Numbered from the stretch's first letter, positions 29,176-40,466 are shown. The stretch is DNA of 64,000 bases from Brenneria rubrifaciens (GCF_005484945.1 NZ_CP034035.1:930001-994000); one strand, 5' to 3'. Made by a program: numbers and translations. The notes: generated by a model not told the origin, from the letters alone.

Positions 29176-30498
29176 GTGCTAGAACGTCTATCGTGGAAAA
29201 GGCTGGCATTGGAGCTGGCTTTTTTTTGCTTACCCGCTTTTTTGCTGGGACTGATTTTTGGCTATTTGTCCTGGTTTTTACTGGCCGCTGTTTTGGCTGC
29301 CCTATGTTGGAGTTTTTACAATCAACTCAAACTTTCTTACTGGCTTTGGGTCGATCGCAGTATGACCCCGCCACCCGGCCGCGGTAGCTGGGAACCGTTG
29401 TTTTACGGCCTTTATCAGATGCAATTACGTAATCGCCGACGCCGACGTGAGCTGGCGCTGTTGATTAAGCGCTTTCGCAGTGGAGCCGAGTCTTTGCCGG
29501 ATGCGGTGGTCATCACCACGGAAGAAGGGACTATCTTTTGGTGCAACCATCTGGCGCAGCATCTGCTTAATTTCCGCTGGCCGGAAGATAACGGCCAAAA
29601 TATCCTCAACCTGCTGCGATACCCTGAATTTGCCCACTATCTGAAAGGGCGTGATTTCAGCAAACCGCTGACTCTGCAACTGAACAATTCCCATCATGTT
29701 GAATTTCGCGTAATGCCTTATTCAGAAGGGCAGTTACTGATGGTGGCGCGTGATATTACGCAGATGCATCAGCTTGAAGGGGCGAGGCGTAATTTTTTTG
29801 CCAACGTCAGCCATGAATTACGCACTCCGCTGACGGTGTTGCAGGGCTATCTTGAGATGATGCAGGACGAAACGCTGGAGCACGCGCTGCGCAACAAAGC
29901 GCTGAACACCATGCAGGAGCAGACGCGGCGTATGGATGGGCTGGTGAAACAACTTCTGACGCTCTCGCGAATTGAGGCCGCCGCCGCGATAGATTTGAAT
30001 GAGAAAGTCGATGTGCCGCTGATGCTGCGCGTGTTGCAGCGTGAAGCGCAAGCCCTGAGTCATAATCGCCATGAGATGGTGTTCCGTGTGAACGAAAGCC
30101 TTCATGTCTTCGGTAACGAAGAGCAGTTGCGTAGTGCGGTCTCGAATTTGGTTTATAACGCGGTCAGCCATACTCCGGCTGGCACGCGCATCGAAGTGTG
30201 TTGGCAGAAGATCCCGCAGGGGGCGCAGTTTCAGGTCAGCGATAATGGACCGGGTATCGCGCCTGAGCATCTGCCGCGGCTGACCGAGCGCTTTTATCGC
30301 GTCGACAAGGCGCGTTCACGACAGACGGGCGGCAGCGGGCTGGGATTGGCAATTGTGAAACATGCGCTCAGTCACCATGATTCCCGGCTGGAAATCATAA
30401 GTGAAGTAGGTTTAGGTTCCCGGTTTGTATTTACCCTGCCGAACAGGTTGATTGTGCCGGCTTCTCTGGCTGAAAATACCGTGAAACCTTCTGCCTGA
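29176..30498 (+). CDS. phoR: Phosphate regulon sensor histidine kinase PhoR
   Basis: This inner-membrane kinase acts with PhoB and responds to the Pst transporter through PhoU. It has two N-terminal helices, then the family segment [17 protein letters not shown] and a PAS domain ([19 protein letters not shown]). The H-box is [20 protein letters not shown], with N-box [17 protein letters not shown] and G-boxes [21 protein letters not shown] and [16 protein letters not shown] 29176 is chosen ([10 protein letters not shown], equal to [10 protein letters not shown] of E. coli), with AAGG just before it. Confidence 0.96.
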   Translation: MLERLSWKRLALELAFFCLPAFLLGLIFGYLSWFLLAAVLAALCWSFYNQLKLSYWLWVDRSMTPPPGRGSWEPLFYGLYQMQLRNRRRRRELALLIKRFRSGAESLPDAVVITTEEGTIFWCNHLAQHLLNFRWPEDNGQNILNLLRYPEFAHYLKGRDFSKPLTLQLNNSHHVEFRVMPYSEGQLLMVARDITQMHQLEGARRNFFANVSHELRTPLTVLQGYLEMMQDETLEHALRNKALNTMQEQTRRMDGLVKQLLTLSRIEAAAAIDLNEKVDVPLMLRVLQREAQALSHNRHEMVFRVNESLHVFGNEEQLRSAVSNLVYNAVSHTPAGTRIEVCWQKIPQGAQFQVSDNGPGIAPEHLPRLTERFYRVDKARSRQTGGSGLGLAIVKHALSHHDSRLEIISEVGLGSRFVFTLPNRLIVPASLAENTVKPSA

Positions 30499-30630
30499 TT
30501 GAATAGCCAGATTCGTCCTTGACGTTTTTGGCTATCGTTAAAAAAATGGGATATTTGGGGGCTTCGGCGCAAGACGTCGCGGCGGGAATTTCGTCATTGT
30601 GTTCAAACATTAAGTGAACGGCATCAATCC

Positions 30631-31668
30631 ATGAAATCCGTTATCACCGCCGCGGGTATTTTTTTATGGCGGGCTATCCATGTCCGCCGCCCTTACAGGC
30701 CGTTGCACACAACGTTAAAAAACGTTTTCTGCGTTTTTTTATTGCTGGTGAGCCTTTTCTGTGTAGCGCAGCCGCGCCAAATGCTTTCGGGTAATCTTTC
30801 CAGCGCGGGTTCGGATACGTTGGCTAACCTGATGTCTTTATGGGCCGCCGGCTTCAGTCAGCACTATCCCGGCGTGAACTTGCAGATTCAGGCGGCGGGG
30901 TCCTCTTCCGCCCCGATCTTGCTGGCCTCCGGCAGCGCCCAACTGGGGCCAATGAGCCGCACCATGAAAGCCAGTGAAATTGATGCATTTATCCAGCGCT
31001 ACGGCTACCCGCCGCTGGCCGTGCCGGTGGCGATGGATGCGCTGGTGTTGCTGGTCAATCAGGATAATCCCTTGCCGGGGCTGAACTCGTCGCAGCTTGA
31101 TGCCATTTTCTCAATTACTCAGCGCTGCGGTGGTCATAAGCCTATCGCCAACTGGGGTGATTTGGGATTAACTGGCGGTTGGCAAACGCGAGCGTTGCTG
31201 CGTTACGGGCGGAACTCCGCCTCCGGGACATACGGATTTTTTAAGCAACGGGCGCTGTGCGGCGGTGATTTTCTGCCTCAGGTTAATGAACTTCCCGGCT
31301 CGGCGTCGGTGGTTCAGGCTATAGCGGCCTCGACGGACGCGATTGGGTATGCCAGCATCGGTTTTCTTACCAGCGGAGTGAGAATTGTGCCGCTGGCCTC
31401 GACGGGGACGGATTATATTTTCCCTTCCACCGCGAACATCCGCAGCGGACTCTATCCTTACACGCGTTATCTTTATATTTATGTCAATAAGGCGCCGGGG
31501 CAACCGCTGGAGGCGCTGACCGCGGCATTTCTGGATCATGTGTTATCGGAAACGGGGCAATCTTTGGTCAGTCAGGATGGCTATTTACCATTGTCTGAAG
31601 AGACGCGCCAATCGATCCGGCTTCAGCTTGGTTTGAGTAAACCTCAAATGTCCGCTTTCACGCATTGA
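30631..31668 (+). CDS. PstS-like phosphate/anion-binding periplasmic protein
   Basis: This 345-residue protein has a delayed hydrophobic segment (VFCVFLLLVSLFCVAQP, about residues 32-48) that could act as a signal. A PstS/PBP-like domain follows with SSAGSDTLANLMSLWAAGF, AAGSSSAPILLASGSAQLGPMSRTMK, DALVLLVNQDNPL and RNSASGTYGFFK. It lies 132 bases after phoR in the same direction, but no Pho box is evident before it and no pstCAB genes follow. A phosphate-binding or phosphate-sensing accessory role is likely; transport would need another permease. The start is uncertain because no good ribosome site precedes ATG 30631. Confidence 0.75.
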   Translation: MKSVITAAGIFLWRAIHVRRPYRPLHTTLKNVFCVFLLLVSLFCVAQPRQMLSGNLSSAGSDTLANLMSLWAAGFSQHYPGVNLQIQAAGSSSAPILLASGSAQLGPMSRTMKASEIDAFIQRYGYPPLAVPVAMDALVLLVNQDNPLPGLNSSQLDAIFSITQRCGGHKPIANWGDLGLTGGWQTRALLRYGRNSASGTYGFFKQRALCGGDFLPQVNELPGSASVVQAIAASTDAIGYASIGFLTSGVRIVPLASTGTDYIFPSTANIRSGLYPYTRYLYIYVNKAPGQPLEALTAAFLDHVLSETGQSLVSQDGYLPLSEETRQSIRLQLGLSKPQMSAFTH

Positions 31669-31765
31669 GACAGGCTGATGAACATAAAAATGATTTTTTT
31701 TCATGTGATGTGAAAAATCTTCCATTGCTATGTTCCACCTTGCATGACAGGATGTTTTTACATTT

Positions 31766-31781
31766 AGACGTCTAGAAGTCT
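31766..31781 (+). promoter_or_regulatory. Tandem MetJ boxes (methionine repressor operator)
   Basis: AGACGTCT at 31766-31773, immediately followed by AGAAGTCT at 31774-31781. The first is the perfect met box and the second has one mismatch. Two adjacent 8-mers form a standard MetJ operator. It lies about 100 bases before the MetE-like gene. Confidence 0.8.
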
Positions 31782-31883
31782 GATTTGTCTTCGGCGTAAC
31801 GATATCATCATGTCACTATTTTATAATAAAACTCTCTGTCCGCCGCCCTTTGTGGCGCTTGGATGGATTGCCAGGAGCGATAT

Positions 31884-32990
31884 ATGGCTATAACACGTCC
31901 CCCATTCCGTGCTGATGTAGTCGGCAGTTTACTGCGCCCGGAAGCGGTGAAGCAGGCTCGTATTCAGTATCAGTCTGGCGAGATTGATGCTTCACAACTG
32001 CGTGAAGTCGAAGATCGGGAGATCCTGCGGGTGGTTGAGTTACAGCGTAAGGCCGGCCTTCAGGTGGTCACTGACGGTGAGCTTCGCCGCGCCTGGTGGC
32101 ATTTTGATTTCTTCGCCGAGTTGAATGGCGTGGAACGCTATCAAGCGGAGCAGGGAATTCAGTTTAACGGTATCCAGACCAAATCCCACTCAATACGCGT
32201 GATTGATAAAGTCAGCTTTAATCCACGGCACCCGATGCTGGATCATTTCCGTTATCTGAACCGTATTGCAGGCGACGCGGTCGCCAAAGTGACCATCCCC
32301 AGCCCCAGCGTGATGCATTTCCGCGGCGGTCGCAAAGCCATTGATAGTCATGTTTACCCCGATCTGGCCGAGTATTTTGAGGATCTGGCGCAGACCTGGC
32401 ATGATGCGATTCATGCGTTTTATGATGCGGGTTGCCGCTATCTGCAACTGGACGACACGGTCTGGGCTTACCTGTGTTCTGAGGATCAGAAACGCCAGAT
32501 CCGCGAACGGGGAGAAGACCCTGAACAATTGGCCCGCATTTATGCCGAGGTGTTGAATAAAGCGCTGGCGCATAGACCCGACGATCTGGTGGTGGGACTG
32601 CATGTCTGCCGTGGGAATTTCCGCTCTACCTGGATTTCGGAAGGAGGCTATGAGCCTGTGGCCGAAATACTGTTTGGTGAAGTAAAAGTGGATGCATTCT
32701 TCCTGGAATATGACACCGAGCGCGCGGGTGGTTTTGAACCGCTGCGTTTCATCAAGCCGGGCCACCAGCAGGTGGTGCTGGGGTTGATTACCAGCAAAAC
32801 GGGTGAGCTGGAAAGCGTGGAAGCGGTACAGGCACGTATCGCCGAAGCAGCGAAGTTTGTGGATATCAAACAGATTTGCCTCAGCCCGCAGTGCGGCTTC
32901 GCATCGACCGAAGAGGGGAACACGCTGACGGAACAGCAGCAGTGGGATAAACTGAAACTGGTGGTAGATATTGCCAGTCGCGTATGGTGA
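31884..32990 (+). CDS. MetE C-terminal-type methionine synthase homologue (YxjG/YxjH-like)
   Basis: This protein is a single catalytic barrel of the cobalamin-independent methionine synthase family. It begins FRADVVGSLLRPEAVKQAR, then VTDGELRRAWWHFDF, CRYLQLDDTVWAYLC, VVGLHVCRGNFRSTW (the zinc-ligand HVCRGN), FFLEYDTERAGGFEPL and LSPQCGFASTEEGN (second zinc Cys). ATG 31884 has GGAG upstream. The methyl donor of such short homologues is not certain. The MetJ operator in front supports a role in methionine synthesis or salvage. Confidence 0.85.
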   Translation: MAITRPPFRADVVGSLLRPEAVKQARIQYQSGEIDASQLREVEDREILRVVELQRKAGLQVVTDGELRRAWWHFDFFAELNGVERYQAEQGIQFNGIQTKSHSIRVIDKVSFNPRHPMLDHFRYLNRIAGDAVAKVTIPSPSVMHFRGGRKAIDSHVYPDLAEYFEDLAQTWHDAIHAFYDAGCRYLQLDDTVWAYLCSEDQKRQIRERGEDPEQLARIYAEVLNKALAHRPDDLVVGLHVCRGNFRSTWISEGGYEPVAEILFGEVKVDAFFLEYDTERAGGFEPLRFIKPGHQQVVLGLITSKTGELESVEAVQARIAEAAKFVDIKQICLSPQCGFASTEEGNTLTEQQQWDKLKLVVDIASRVW

Positions 32991-33507
32991 TTGCCACTAA
33001 CGGCTAACCCCGCTGTTTTCAGACGGGGCGTACTACCTGCCGACCCTGGTACTGGCTCTCCGGCACCGGGGTTTGTTCTATTCTGCATACTTTTTCCCGC
33101 CTAATGAAACTGTCAGGCATCTCAGCCGCAATCGAGTCGCGAATACGGTTTTCTGTGAAATAAGTATTATTTATGGCTTTACTGCGCACTTTTAATCATT
33201 TTGTGACAGGATTATGGCGTTATAACGCCGATAAATGCACAAATCATGTATTATGTTATTCAAGATCATTAACCTTATATACCAGATATAATCTGTTATT
33301 TAGTTTAAAGTTCTGGTTTTTTGATTTGGTATTGTCTTTTTACGCTATAAACGTTTTACTTAGCCCCCCGATTTAGCTGTGCGCATAAATATAACGCCTA
33401 ACCTGCGGATTGACCGTGCGACTAACGGCTCCAATGGGCAGATAAAGATGCGGCCAGCAGCGCAGCTACTCTTTTTTATCGATTGATACAGGCAACGCAA
33501 CATCACT
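32991..33507. other. Spacer between the MetE-like gene and brnQ
   Basis: A weak hairpin (CCCCGCTG/CAGACGGGG, 33008-33028) without a T-run may end the MetE-like gene. The remaining about 450 bases are AT-rich with no supportable gene and probably contain the brnQ promoter. Confidence 0.4.
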
Positions 33508-34827
33508 ATGAGTCATCGTTTAACGACCAAAGATATCGTGGCATTGGGTTTTATGACCTTTGCCCTGTTTGTCGGCGCGGGCAATATTATTTTCCCGCCG
33601 ATCGTGGGATTACAGGCAGGCGAACATGTCTGGATCGCCGCCGCGGGTTTTCTTCTCACCGCTGTGGGACTACCGGTACTGACCGTGATCGCGCTGGCGC
33701 GTGTCGGCGGCGGTATTGATGCGCTAAGTTCACCTATCGGTAAAAAAGCGGGTATTGCGCTGGCCACGGTCTGTTATCTGGCGGTAGGACCGTTGTTTGC
33801 TACGCCGCGTACGGCAACGGTTTCCTTTGAAGTCGGGATTGCGCCGCTGGTCGGCAATGGCGCTTCGCCGCTGATGATCTATAGCCTGATTTACTTTGCG
33901 ATCGTCATCGGTATTTCTTTGTATCCGGGGCGGCTGCTTGACTCGGTCGGGCATGTGCTGGCGCCGCTGAAAATTGCCGGGCTGACGGTACTGGGCCTTG
34001 CCGCAGTGCTGTGGCCTGCCGGATCGTCTGTTCCGGCGTTCGAAGCGTATCAGTATCAGCCTTTTTCCCATGGTTTTGTGAACGGTTATCTCACCATGGA
34101 TACCCTGGGGGCAATGGTGTTCGGCATTGTCATTGTCAATGCGGCGCGTTCGCGCGGTGTTGAAAGCTCGAAGCTGCTTACCCGCTATACCGTGTGGGCC
34201 GGCCTGATTGCGGGGCTCGGCCTGGCGCTGGTGTACCTCAGCCTGTTCCAGTTAGGTTCAACCAGCGGTGCGCTGGTGCCGGACGCGCAAAATGGCGCGG
34301 AAATTTTGCATGCGTATGTTCAGCACACCTCCGGCAGTATGGGCAGCAGCTTTCTGGCGCTGTTGATCTTCGTCGCCTGTATGGTGACGGCGGTGGGGCT
34401 GACCTGCGCCTGCGCGGAGTTTTTCTCGCAATACCTGCCATTCTCTTACCGTACACTGGTATTCATGCTGGGCGGATTTTCCATGGTGGTCTCCAATCTG
34501 GGCTTAAGCCATTTGATCCAATTGTCGGTTCCGGTACTGACGGCGATCTATCCGCCTTGTATCATTCTGGTTTTGCTGAGTTTTACGCTGCGCTGGTGGC
34601 GTAACAGTTCGCTTATTGTGGCGCCGGTCATGTTAGTCAGTCTGTTATTCGGCATTATTGATGGTATAAAATCCTCCTCCTTCAAAACGCTGTTGCCAGA
34701 ATGGAGCCTGAACTTGCCCCTTAGCGAACAAGGGTTGGCATGGTTACCGCCATCCATGCTGGTGTTGCTGGTTATCGCGACTTATGACCGTCTCTCAGGC
34801 CGTCAGGAAGTCACGGTACATCAATAA
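33508..34827 (+). CDS. brnQ: Branched-chain amino acid permease BrnQ (LIV-II)
   Basis: This cation-coupled importer of Leu, Ile and Val has about 12 membrane segments. It starts [21 protein letters not shown] and [17 protein letters not shown], with conserved [21 protein letters not shown] and ITVxGA-like regions, and ends in a short hydrophilic tail. The length is 439 aa, the same as E. coli BrnQ. It is followed by a strong terminator and proY, as in E. coli. Confidence 0.95.
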   Translation: MSHRLTTKDIVALGFMTFALFVGAGNIIFPPIVGLQAGEHVWIAAAGFLLTAVGLPVLTVIALARVGGGIDALSSPIGKKAGIALATVCYLAVGPLFATPRTATVSFEVGIAPLVGNGASPLMIYSLIYFAIVIGISLYPGRLLDSVGHVLAPLKIAGLTVLGLAAVLWPAGSSVPAFEAYQYQPFSHGFVNGYLTMDTLGAMVFGIVIVNAARSRGVESSKLLTRYTVWAGLIAGLGLALVYLSLFQLGSTSGALVPDAQNGAEILHAYVQHTSGSMGSSFLALLIFVACMVTAVGLTCACAEFFSQYLPFSYRTLVFMLGGFSMVVSNLGLSHLIQLSVPVLTAIYPPCIILVLLSFTLRWWRNSSLIVAPVMLVSLLFGIIDGIKSSSFKTLLPEWSLNLPLSEQGLAWLPPSMLVLLVIATYDRLSGRQEVTVHQ

Positions 34828-34848
34828 CAGGGACGTTTTGATTGTGTA

Positions 34849-34873
34849 CCACAGGCCATTGCCTGTGGTTTTT
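34849..34873 (+). terminator. Terminator after brnQ
   Basis: Perfect 8-bp stem CCACAGGC / GCCTGTGG with loop CATT, then TTTTTC. It is a textbook Rho-independent signal, located between brnQ and proY. Confidence 0.85.
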
Positions 34874-34898
34874 CTTTTTTAGACAGGGTTGCTTATCT

Positions 34899-36260
34899 AT
34901 GGAACAACAATCCACTAAGCTCAAGCGTGGGTTAAGTACGCGGCATATTCGTTTTATCGCGTTGGGCTCGGCGATTGGCACCGGGCTTTTTTATGGCTCA
35001 GCCAGCGCTATCCAGATGGCGGGGCCCAGCGTGTTGCTGGCTTACCTGATCGGCGGGGTAGTGGCTTATATTATCATGCGCGCGCTGGGAGAAATGTCGG
35101 TTAATAACCCGCAGTCGAGCTCTTTCTCGCGCTATGCGCAGGACTATCTTGGCCCGTTGGCGGGGTATATTACCGGCTGGACCTACTGTTTTGAGATGCT
35201 GATTGTCGCCATTGCGGATGTGACCGCCTTCGGCATTTATATGGGCGTGTGGTTTCCGGCGGTGCCCCACTGGGTGTGGGTGCTGAGCGTAGTGCTGATC
35301 ATCGGCGCGATCAATCTGATGAACGTGAAAGTCTTTGGGGAATTGGAGTTCTGGCTCTCTTTCTTCAAGGTCGCCACCATTATCATCATGATCGTGGCCG
35401 GTATCGGCATCATCGTCTGGGGGATTGGCAATGGCGGAGAGCCCACCGGTATTCATAATCTCTGGACCAATGGCGGCTTCTTCAGCAACGGGGTGATGGG
35501 GATGATCCTCTCCTTGCAATTGGTGATGTTCGCTTACGGCGGGGTGGAAATTATCGGGATTACGGCGGGTGAGGCGCAGGAACCGAAAAAATCCATTCCA
35601 CGCGCGATCAACTCGGTGCCGTGGCGTATTCTGGTTTTTTATGTCGGTACGCTGTTTGTCATTATGTCGATTTATCCGTGGGATCAGGTTGGCATCAACG
35701 GCAGTCCTTTTGTGCTCACGTTCCAGCACATGGGCATTACCACCGCGGCCGGTATCCTGAATTTCGTTGTTATCACCGCTTCGCTTTCCGCGATCAATAG
35801 CGACGTTTTTGGTGTGGGGCGTATGCTGCACGGGATGGCTGAGCAAGGGCACGCACCGAAAATGTTTACCCGTATCTCGAAGCACGGCATCCCCTGGGTG
35901 ACGGTGGTGATTATGATGCTGGCGCTGTTGGTGGCCGTATACCTTAACTACATCATGCCGGGCAAAGTGTTTCTGGTGATTGCGTCGCTGGCGACGTTCG
36001 CCACCGTCTGGGTATGGATTATGATCCTGTTCTCCCAGATTGCTTTTCGCCGCGGGCTGAAGCGTGAGGAGGTGGACGCGCTGGCGTTCCCGCTGCGCGG
36101 CGGGGTGGCGACCTCGGTATTCGGCATCATTTTCCTGCTGTTTATTATCGGTCTGATTGGTTACTTCCCGGACACGCGCGTTTCACTTTATGTCGGTGTC
36201 ATCTGGATGGTATTGCTGCTGATTGGCTACATGATTAAGAAGAAATGTCAGCGGCAGTGA
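34899..36260 (+). CDS. proY: Amino acid permease ProY
   Basis: This APC-superfamily transporter has 12 membrane segments. It starts [20 protein letters not shown] and GTGLFYGSA, then [41 protein letters not shown] and [23 protein letters not shown], all typical of the proline-specific permease branch. ATG 34899 gives [12 protein letters not shown] and 453 aa, close to E. coli ProY (457). Its substrate in E. coli is thought to be proline. It faces ybdG, with a terminator between. Confidence 0.93.
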   Translation: MEQQSTKLKRGLSTRHIRFIALGSAIGTGLFYGSASAIQMAGPSVLLAYLIGGVVAYIIMRALGEMSVNNPQSSSFSRYAQDYLGPLAGYITGWTYCFEMLIVAIADVTAFGIYMGVWFPAVPHWVWVLSVVLIIGAINLMNVKVFGELEFWLSFFKVATIIIMIVAGIGIIVWGIGNGGEPTGIHNLWTNGGFFSNGVMGMILSLQLVMFAYGGVEIIGITAGEAQEPKKSIPRAINSVPWRILVFYVGTLFVIMSIYPWDQVGINGSPFVLTFQHMGITTAAGILNFVVITASLSAINSDVFGVGRMLHGMAEQGHAPKMFTRISKHGIPWVTVVIMMLALLVAVYLNYIMPGKVFLVIASLATFATVWVWIMILFSQIAFRRGLKREEVDALAFPLRGGVATSVFGIIFLLFIIGLIGYFPDTRVSLYVGVIWMVLLLIGYMIKKKCQRQ

Positions 36261-36288
36261 GGTGAGAATCCAGTGATGGCGGGCTGTG

Positions 36289-36323
36289 CGGGGATAAGGG
36301 CGCATGAGCGTCTTATCCCCGCA
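36289..36323. terminator. Bidirectional terminator between proY and the ybdG-like gene
   Basis: Eleven-bp stem GCGGGGATAAG / CTTATCCCCGC around a 13-base spacer, between two convergent genes. Confidence 0.7.
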
Positions 36324-36344
36324 TGCTTCTTCTCCGGCGTTTTT

Positions 36345-37616
36345 TCAACGGGCCGAAATCACCTGCTGCGCCAAAGCCTGCATATCATATCCGGTTGGTG
36401 TCTGATGAACGCGCAAATCGAATTCCGGCATGACGGCAAAGATATGGTCGAAGATGTCCGCCTGTATACTTTCGTATTCCACCCAGGCGGTGGAATTGGT
36501 AAAGGCGTAAATTTCCAGCGGTAAGCCTTCCGGCGTGGGCGCCAACTGACGCACCATCAGCGTCATACCCTGGTGGATACCCGCGTGCGCCCGCAGATAC
36601 GCCTGAAGATAAGCGCGGAAGGTCCCCAGATTGGTCAGCCGGCGGCCGTTGAGCGGAGAGGAGAGGTCAAGATCCAACAGTGCATTATGCTGCCTTAATT
36701 CATTCGTCTTGTTCTCGATATACGGAGAGAGGAGCTTGCTACGCAGCAGTCGTCCTTGCTCTTGCTCGGTCATAAAATGGACGCTGGTAGTATCAATATT
36801 GACGCTGCGCTTGATGCGCCGTCCCCCTGATTCCGACATGGCCCGCCAGTTTTTGAAAGAGTCCGATATCAGGGCGTAGGTGGGGATGGTGGTGATGGTA
36901 TTGTCCCAGTTTTTGACTTTAACCGTTGTTAATCCGATGTCGATTACCGCGCCATCCGCACCGTATTTCGGCATCTCAAGCCAATCGCCCAGCAACAGCA
37001 TGTTGTTGGCTGAGAGCTGGATACCGGCTACCAATCCCATAATCGGGTCTTTGAAAACCAGCATCAGGACCGCGGTCATCGCTCCCAGACCGCTGATCAG
37101 AATTAACGGCGATTTTCCTATCAGCAATGACACCACCATGATGCCAATCACGATGGTTGCGATCAGCTTCAGACTCTGAAATATTCCCCGCAGAGGCAGT
37201 TGGGTGGCGACTTTGGAACGGGATGAAACGGTCAGCAGGATATCAAGGAGCGAGAATAACACCAGCAACGCTAAAATCATGATCCAGACCTGCGAGCAGA
37301 TCACCAGCGCTTCACGGGTTTCACTCTGTGACGGCAGCCACAGCACCACCTGAATATTGAGAATAATGCCCTGTAGCAGAAAGGCCAGGCGATTAAACAG
37401 ATTATGTTGCGTTAAAGCCTGCTTCCAACCGGGTGTGCCGACGTTGTCGGTTTTGTTTAATGAGCGCAATACCATTCTTTTTAACACCACCTGATGAAGA
37501 ATCAGGTGAATGAGGGCTGAAATCAGCAATATCAGCCCCAGAACAATCAGTAGCGCAAACATGCCTGCGTGCTGTATTCCCTGGGTTTCCAGCCACAGCG
37601 CAAGGTTTTGTTGCAT
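36345..37616 (-). CDS. mscM: Miniconductance mechanosensitive channel (YbdG/MscM type)
   Basis: This MscS-superfamily channel of the inner membrane opens on membrane tension. Five hydrophobic segments in the first about 180 residues precede the pore-lining region ([20 protein letters not shown]) and the beta domain ([40 protein letters not shown]). The cytoplasmic part contains [20 protein letters not shown] and [20 protein letters not shown], as in YbdG. It has 423 aa against 415 in E. coli. Confidence 0.9.
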   Translation of the reverse strand: MQQNLALWLETQGIQHAGMFALLIVLGLILLISALIHLILHQVVLKRMVLRSLNKTDNVGTPGWKQALTQHNLFNRLAFLLQGIILNIQVVLWLPSQSETREALVICSQVWIMILALLVLFSLLDILLTVSSRSKVATQLPLRGIFQSLKLIATIVIGIMVVSLLIGKSPLILISGLGAMTAVLMLVFKDPIMGLVAGIQLSANNMLLLGDWLEMPKYGADGAVIDIGLTTVKVKNWDNTITTIPTYALISDSFKNWRAMSESGGRRIKRSVNIDTTSVHFMTEQEQGRLLRSKLLSPYIENKTNELRQHNALLDLDLSSPLNGRRLTNLGTFRAYLQAYLRAHAGIHQGMTLMVRQLAPTPEGLPLEIYAFTNSTAWVEYESIQADIFDHIFAVMPEFDLRVHQTPTGYDMQALAQQVISAR

Positions 37617-37737
37617 GTGTTCTCCTTTGTTATTCCAGTGAACCGCTCCCGGATTAAGGGCGCGTCGCCATCAGGCTAAAGAATTGTCACGTTCAGTCAA
37701 CCTTTTGCTTCGGAACGGTTTGTTTTATGACAAGGAA

Positions 37738-37775
37738 AAAAAGAACCGATCGGCGTTAACCAACCGGCTCTTGCT
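37738..37775 (-). terminator. Probable terminator of the peroxiredoxin gene
   Basis: On the minus strand an imperfect hairpin (AGCCGGTTGG ... GATCGGTTCT) is followed by TTTTTTT. It lies 30 bases after the peroxiredoxin stop. Confidence 0.55.
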
Positions 37776-37805
37776 GATGTTCTCTGAATCAGTACGCGGG
37801 GGGAA

Positions 37806-38408
37806 TTACAATCTATCTGCGTGTTCAGACAGGTATTTTGCTACGCCGTCTGGCGACGCGCCGATACCGGATTTCCCTTTTTCCCACTGTGCGGGGCACA
37901 CTTCGCCGTGTTCTTCGTGGAATTGCAGCGCATCAACGGTACGCAGCATTTCATCAATGTTACGGCCCAGCGGCAGATCGTTAACGACCTGGTGGCGTAC
38001 GATTCCCGCTTTATCAACCAGGAAAGAACCACGCAGCGCAACCCCCGCTTCCGGGTGTTCGATACCGTAGGCTTTCTGAATTTCTCGCTTAACATCGGCA
38101 ACCATGGCGTATTTCACTTCGCCAATGCCGCCTTTGTCCACGGGGGTTTTACGCCATGCGTTATGAACGAATTCAGAGTCGAAAGAAACACCGACAACCT
38201 CAACGCCGCGCTTTTGAAATTCCTCATAACGGTGATCGAAGGCAATCAGTTCCGACGGACAAACGAAAGTGAAATCCATCGGCCAGAAGAAGATCACCGC
38301 CGGTTTACCGCTGATGTGTTTTTTTAGGTTGAAATTTTCAACGATTTCACCACTGCCTAAAACGGCGGCCGCGGTGAAGTCAGGGGCTTGACGAGTTACC
38401 AGGACCAT
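37806..38408 (-). CDS. 2-Cys peroxiredoxin (AhpC/TSA family)
   Basis: This protein reduces hydrogen peroxide and organic peroxides. The peroxidatic Cys is in DFTFVCPSELIAF and the resolving Cys in HGEVCPAQWEKGK. Other conserved parts are APDFTAAAVLG, FFWPMDF and GVSFDSEFVHNAW. The 200-aa length fits the typical 2-Cys class. It is monocistronic, with its own promoter region of about 200 bases towards acpH. No OxyR site could be identified with confidence. Confidence 0.93.
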   Translation of the reverse strand: MVLVTRQAPDFTAAAVLGSGEIVENFNLKKHISGKPAVIFFWPMDFTFVCPSELIAFDHRYEEFQKRGVEVVGVSFDSEFVHNAWRKTPVDKGGIGEVKYAMVADVKREIQKAYGIEHPEAGVALRGSFLVDKAGIVRHQVVNDLPLGRNIDEMLRTVDALQFHEEHGEVCPAQWEKGKSGIGASPDGVAKYLSEHADRL

Positions 38409-38607
38409 AATTACTCCTGTGATTGGTTGTTAATGATGAATGAATGTTAAAAACGGAGACAGCATACAAATACTGTTTGGCTGAGTACGGCTGAAGCGCC
38501 AGGCAATGAGATAGTTTTTGTCTTTTAAATAATTCCTATTCCATTTCGACACCCTAAAATACCCCTTTCCTTTGAAAGGGCAAATAGCAATAACCTATGC
38601 GTAAAGC

Positions 38608-39189
38608 TTATAGCCGCTGTGTTTTTGCCAATTGCATCATGCGTGGATAAAATTCCCAGAATAAAATTTCAAACTGGCGATAGTGCCGCTCTATATCGTT
38701 AAATGAGCCGGATAGGGCCGCCAGACGGGGGCGTCTTACCGACATTTGGTGCAGCACGTCGGCGATAAACGGCAATTCCGCGTAGCGTTCCATCCATCGT
38801 TCAGGCCAAAGGTGTCGATTCAGATTCTGAAAACGAAGGGGGGTTTGCGCCAGATGGGGCATAATTTGCGCTTGTACCTGGTCGATGAACAAAGGCAGAG
38901 AAACGCCATGCTCCAGCAGTGCCCAGTGTTTTGCCAAAAAGTGATCCCACAGCACATCAAGCGTAATCGGCGCGACCCGGCGGTAATCACCGCTGAAATA
39001 CTGACGAGCCTGTTTCACTTCCGGCAGGCTATCGGTCAGAACGTCAATCCGTCGATGTAAGCGAATCCCCGCGACGATATCGTCGGCATAACTATCCTGA
39101 GGATTGCCGCGAACGAAATCGGCCATCAGATTGCCTAACAGTGAACTGTCAGACAGCGTGGCCAAATGGAGGTGAGCAAGAAAATTCAT
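38608..39189 (-). CDS. acpH: Acyl carrier protein phosphodiesterase
   Basis: This enzyme hydrolyses the phosphopantetheine group from holo-ACP. The sequence [20 protein letters not shown], then [10 protein letters not shown] and [18 protein letters not shown], has the HD-like motif residues of AcpH (formerly YajB). ATG 39189 (193 aa, as in E. coli) is preferred to the upstream ATG at 39207. It is divergent from queA, with 113 bases between. Confidence 0.93.
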   Translation of the reverse strand: MNFLAHLHLATLSDSSLLGNLMADFVRGNPQDSYADDIVAGIRLHRRIDVLTDSLPEVKQARQYFSGDYRRVAPITLDVLWDHFLAKHWALLEHGVSLPLFIDQVQAQIMPHLAQTPLRFQNLNRHLWPERWMERYAELPFIADVLHQMSVRRPRLAALSGSFNDIERHYRQFEILFWEFYPRMMQLAKTQRL

Positions 39190-39302
39190 CGCGACAGTAT
39201 AATGCATTACGCTGCTCTGGTGCTTATTTCTTGCAGCCGGACGTTTGCGGCTCTAGACTAGGCCGCCCATTTTTGTTGTATGAAACAGCTAAGTGAATTG
39301 TC

Positions 39303-40370
39303 ATGCGCGTTGCCGATTTTTCGTTTGAACTCCCCGAATCACTGATTGCCCATTATCCACAGGCCCAGCGCAGCGGTTGCCGCCTGTTGTCGCTGGATGG
39401 GCCGACGGGAAATCTGACGCACGGCATATTTACCGACTTATTGAATAAGCTTGATGCCGGCGATCTGCTGGTCTTCAATAATACGCGGGTAATCCCCGCC
39501 CGGTTGTTTGGTCGTAAAGTCAGCGGCGGTAAGCTGGAAGTGTTGGTTGAGCGCGTACTGGACGCGCATCGCGTGCTAGCGCATGTGCGGGCGTCAAAAG
39601 CGCCTAAACCCGGCGCGGAACTGTTGCTGGGCGATGATGAAAGCGTCAGGGCAACGATGGCTGCTCGTCACGACACGCTGTTTGAGCTGCATTTTGACGA
39701 TCCCCGCGAGGTATTGTCGATTCTGAATGATATCGGCCATATCCCGTTGCCTCCTTATATTGACCGTCCAGATGAAGATGCCGATCGTGAATGCTATCAG
39801 ACCGTTTACAGCCAGCGGCCGGGAGCGGTAGCGGCGCCAACGGCGGGATTGCATTTCGATGAGTCCCTGTTGGCCGCGTTACGTGAAAAAGGCGTGGAGA
39901 TGGCCTTTGTTACGCTGCATGTCGGAGCGGGAACATTTCAGCCTGTGCGCGTTGAGACAATCGAAGATCATGTGATGCATGCCGAATATGCCGAAGTCGC
40001 GCAGGAGGTGGTCGATGCGGTGCTGGCCTGTAAAGCGCGCGGAAATCGGGTGGTCGCGGTGGGGACGACATCGGTCCGCGCTCTGGAAAGCGCCGCACAG
40101 GTTAGTCAGGATGCGTTGATTGCTCCCTTTTTTGGCGATACCCGCATTTTTATCTATCCCGGCTACCGCTACCAGGTGATCGACGTGCTGATCACCAACT
40201 TTCATCTGCCCGAATCGACATTAATCATGCTGGTGTCGGCATTTGCCGGGTATCGGCACACCATGTCCGCCTATCAGCAGGCAGTGCAAGAACAATATCG
40301 GTTTTTCAGCTATGGTGACGCGATGTTCATTACGCGTAACCCGATGGCTGAACGGGAAGCGGTGGCGTAA
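39303..40370 (+). CDS. queA: S-adenosylmethionine:tRNA ribosyltransferase-isomerase
   Basis: This enzyme transfers and isomerises the ribosyl part of SAM onto preQ1 in tRNA to form epoxyqueuosine. It starts [20 protein letters not shown] and contains [49 protein letters not shown] and [19 protein letters not shown]. The length of 355 aa matches the family. It is the first gene of the queA-tgt-yajC-secD-secF run. Confidence 0.96.
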   Translation: MRVADFSFELPESLIAHYPQAQRSGCRLLSLDGPTGNLTHGIFTDLLNKLDAGDLLVFNNTRVIPARLFGRKVSGGKLEVLVERVLDAHRVLAHVRASKAPKPGAELLLGDDESVRATMAARHDTLFELHFDDPREVLSILNDIGHIPLPPYIDRPDEDADRECYQTVYSQRPGAVAAPTAGLHFDESLLAALREKGVEMAFVTLHVGAGTFQPVRVETIEDHVMHAEYAEVAQEVVDAVLACKARGNRVVAVGTTSVRALESAAQVSQDALIAPFFGDTRIFIYPGYRYQVIDVLITNFHLPESTLIMLVSAFAGYRHTMSAYQQAVQEQYRFFSYGDAMFITRNPMAEREAVA

Positions 40371-40436
40371 TTTCAGTATGTGGACGGGAACGCTTAAGCA
40401 TGGGGTTTGCCCGCCGCAGACCAGGTTCTGCCAGGC

Positions 40437-40466
40437 GATTCGGCACTATTAGATTCGGCACTATTA
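40437..40466. repeat. 15-bp tandem duplication upstream of tgt
   Basis: GATTCGGCACTATTA is present twice without a gap (40437-40451, 40452-40466), in the queA-tgt spacer. A 7-bp hairpin (CATCAGA/TCTGATG, 40481-40500) follows just before the tgt ribosome site. Confidence 0.8.

Noticed and set aside
34998..35885. A 295-codon His/Asp-rich open frame on the minus strand
   Set aside because: Shadow of the hydrophobic proY gene. Its odd composition comes from complementing membrane codons.
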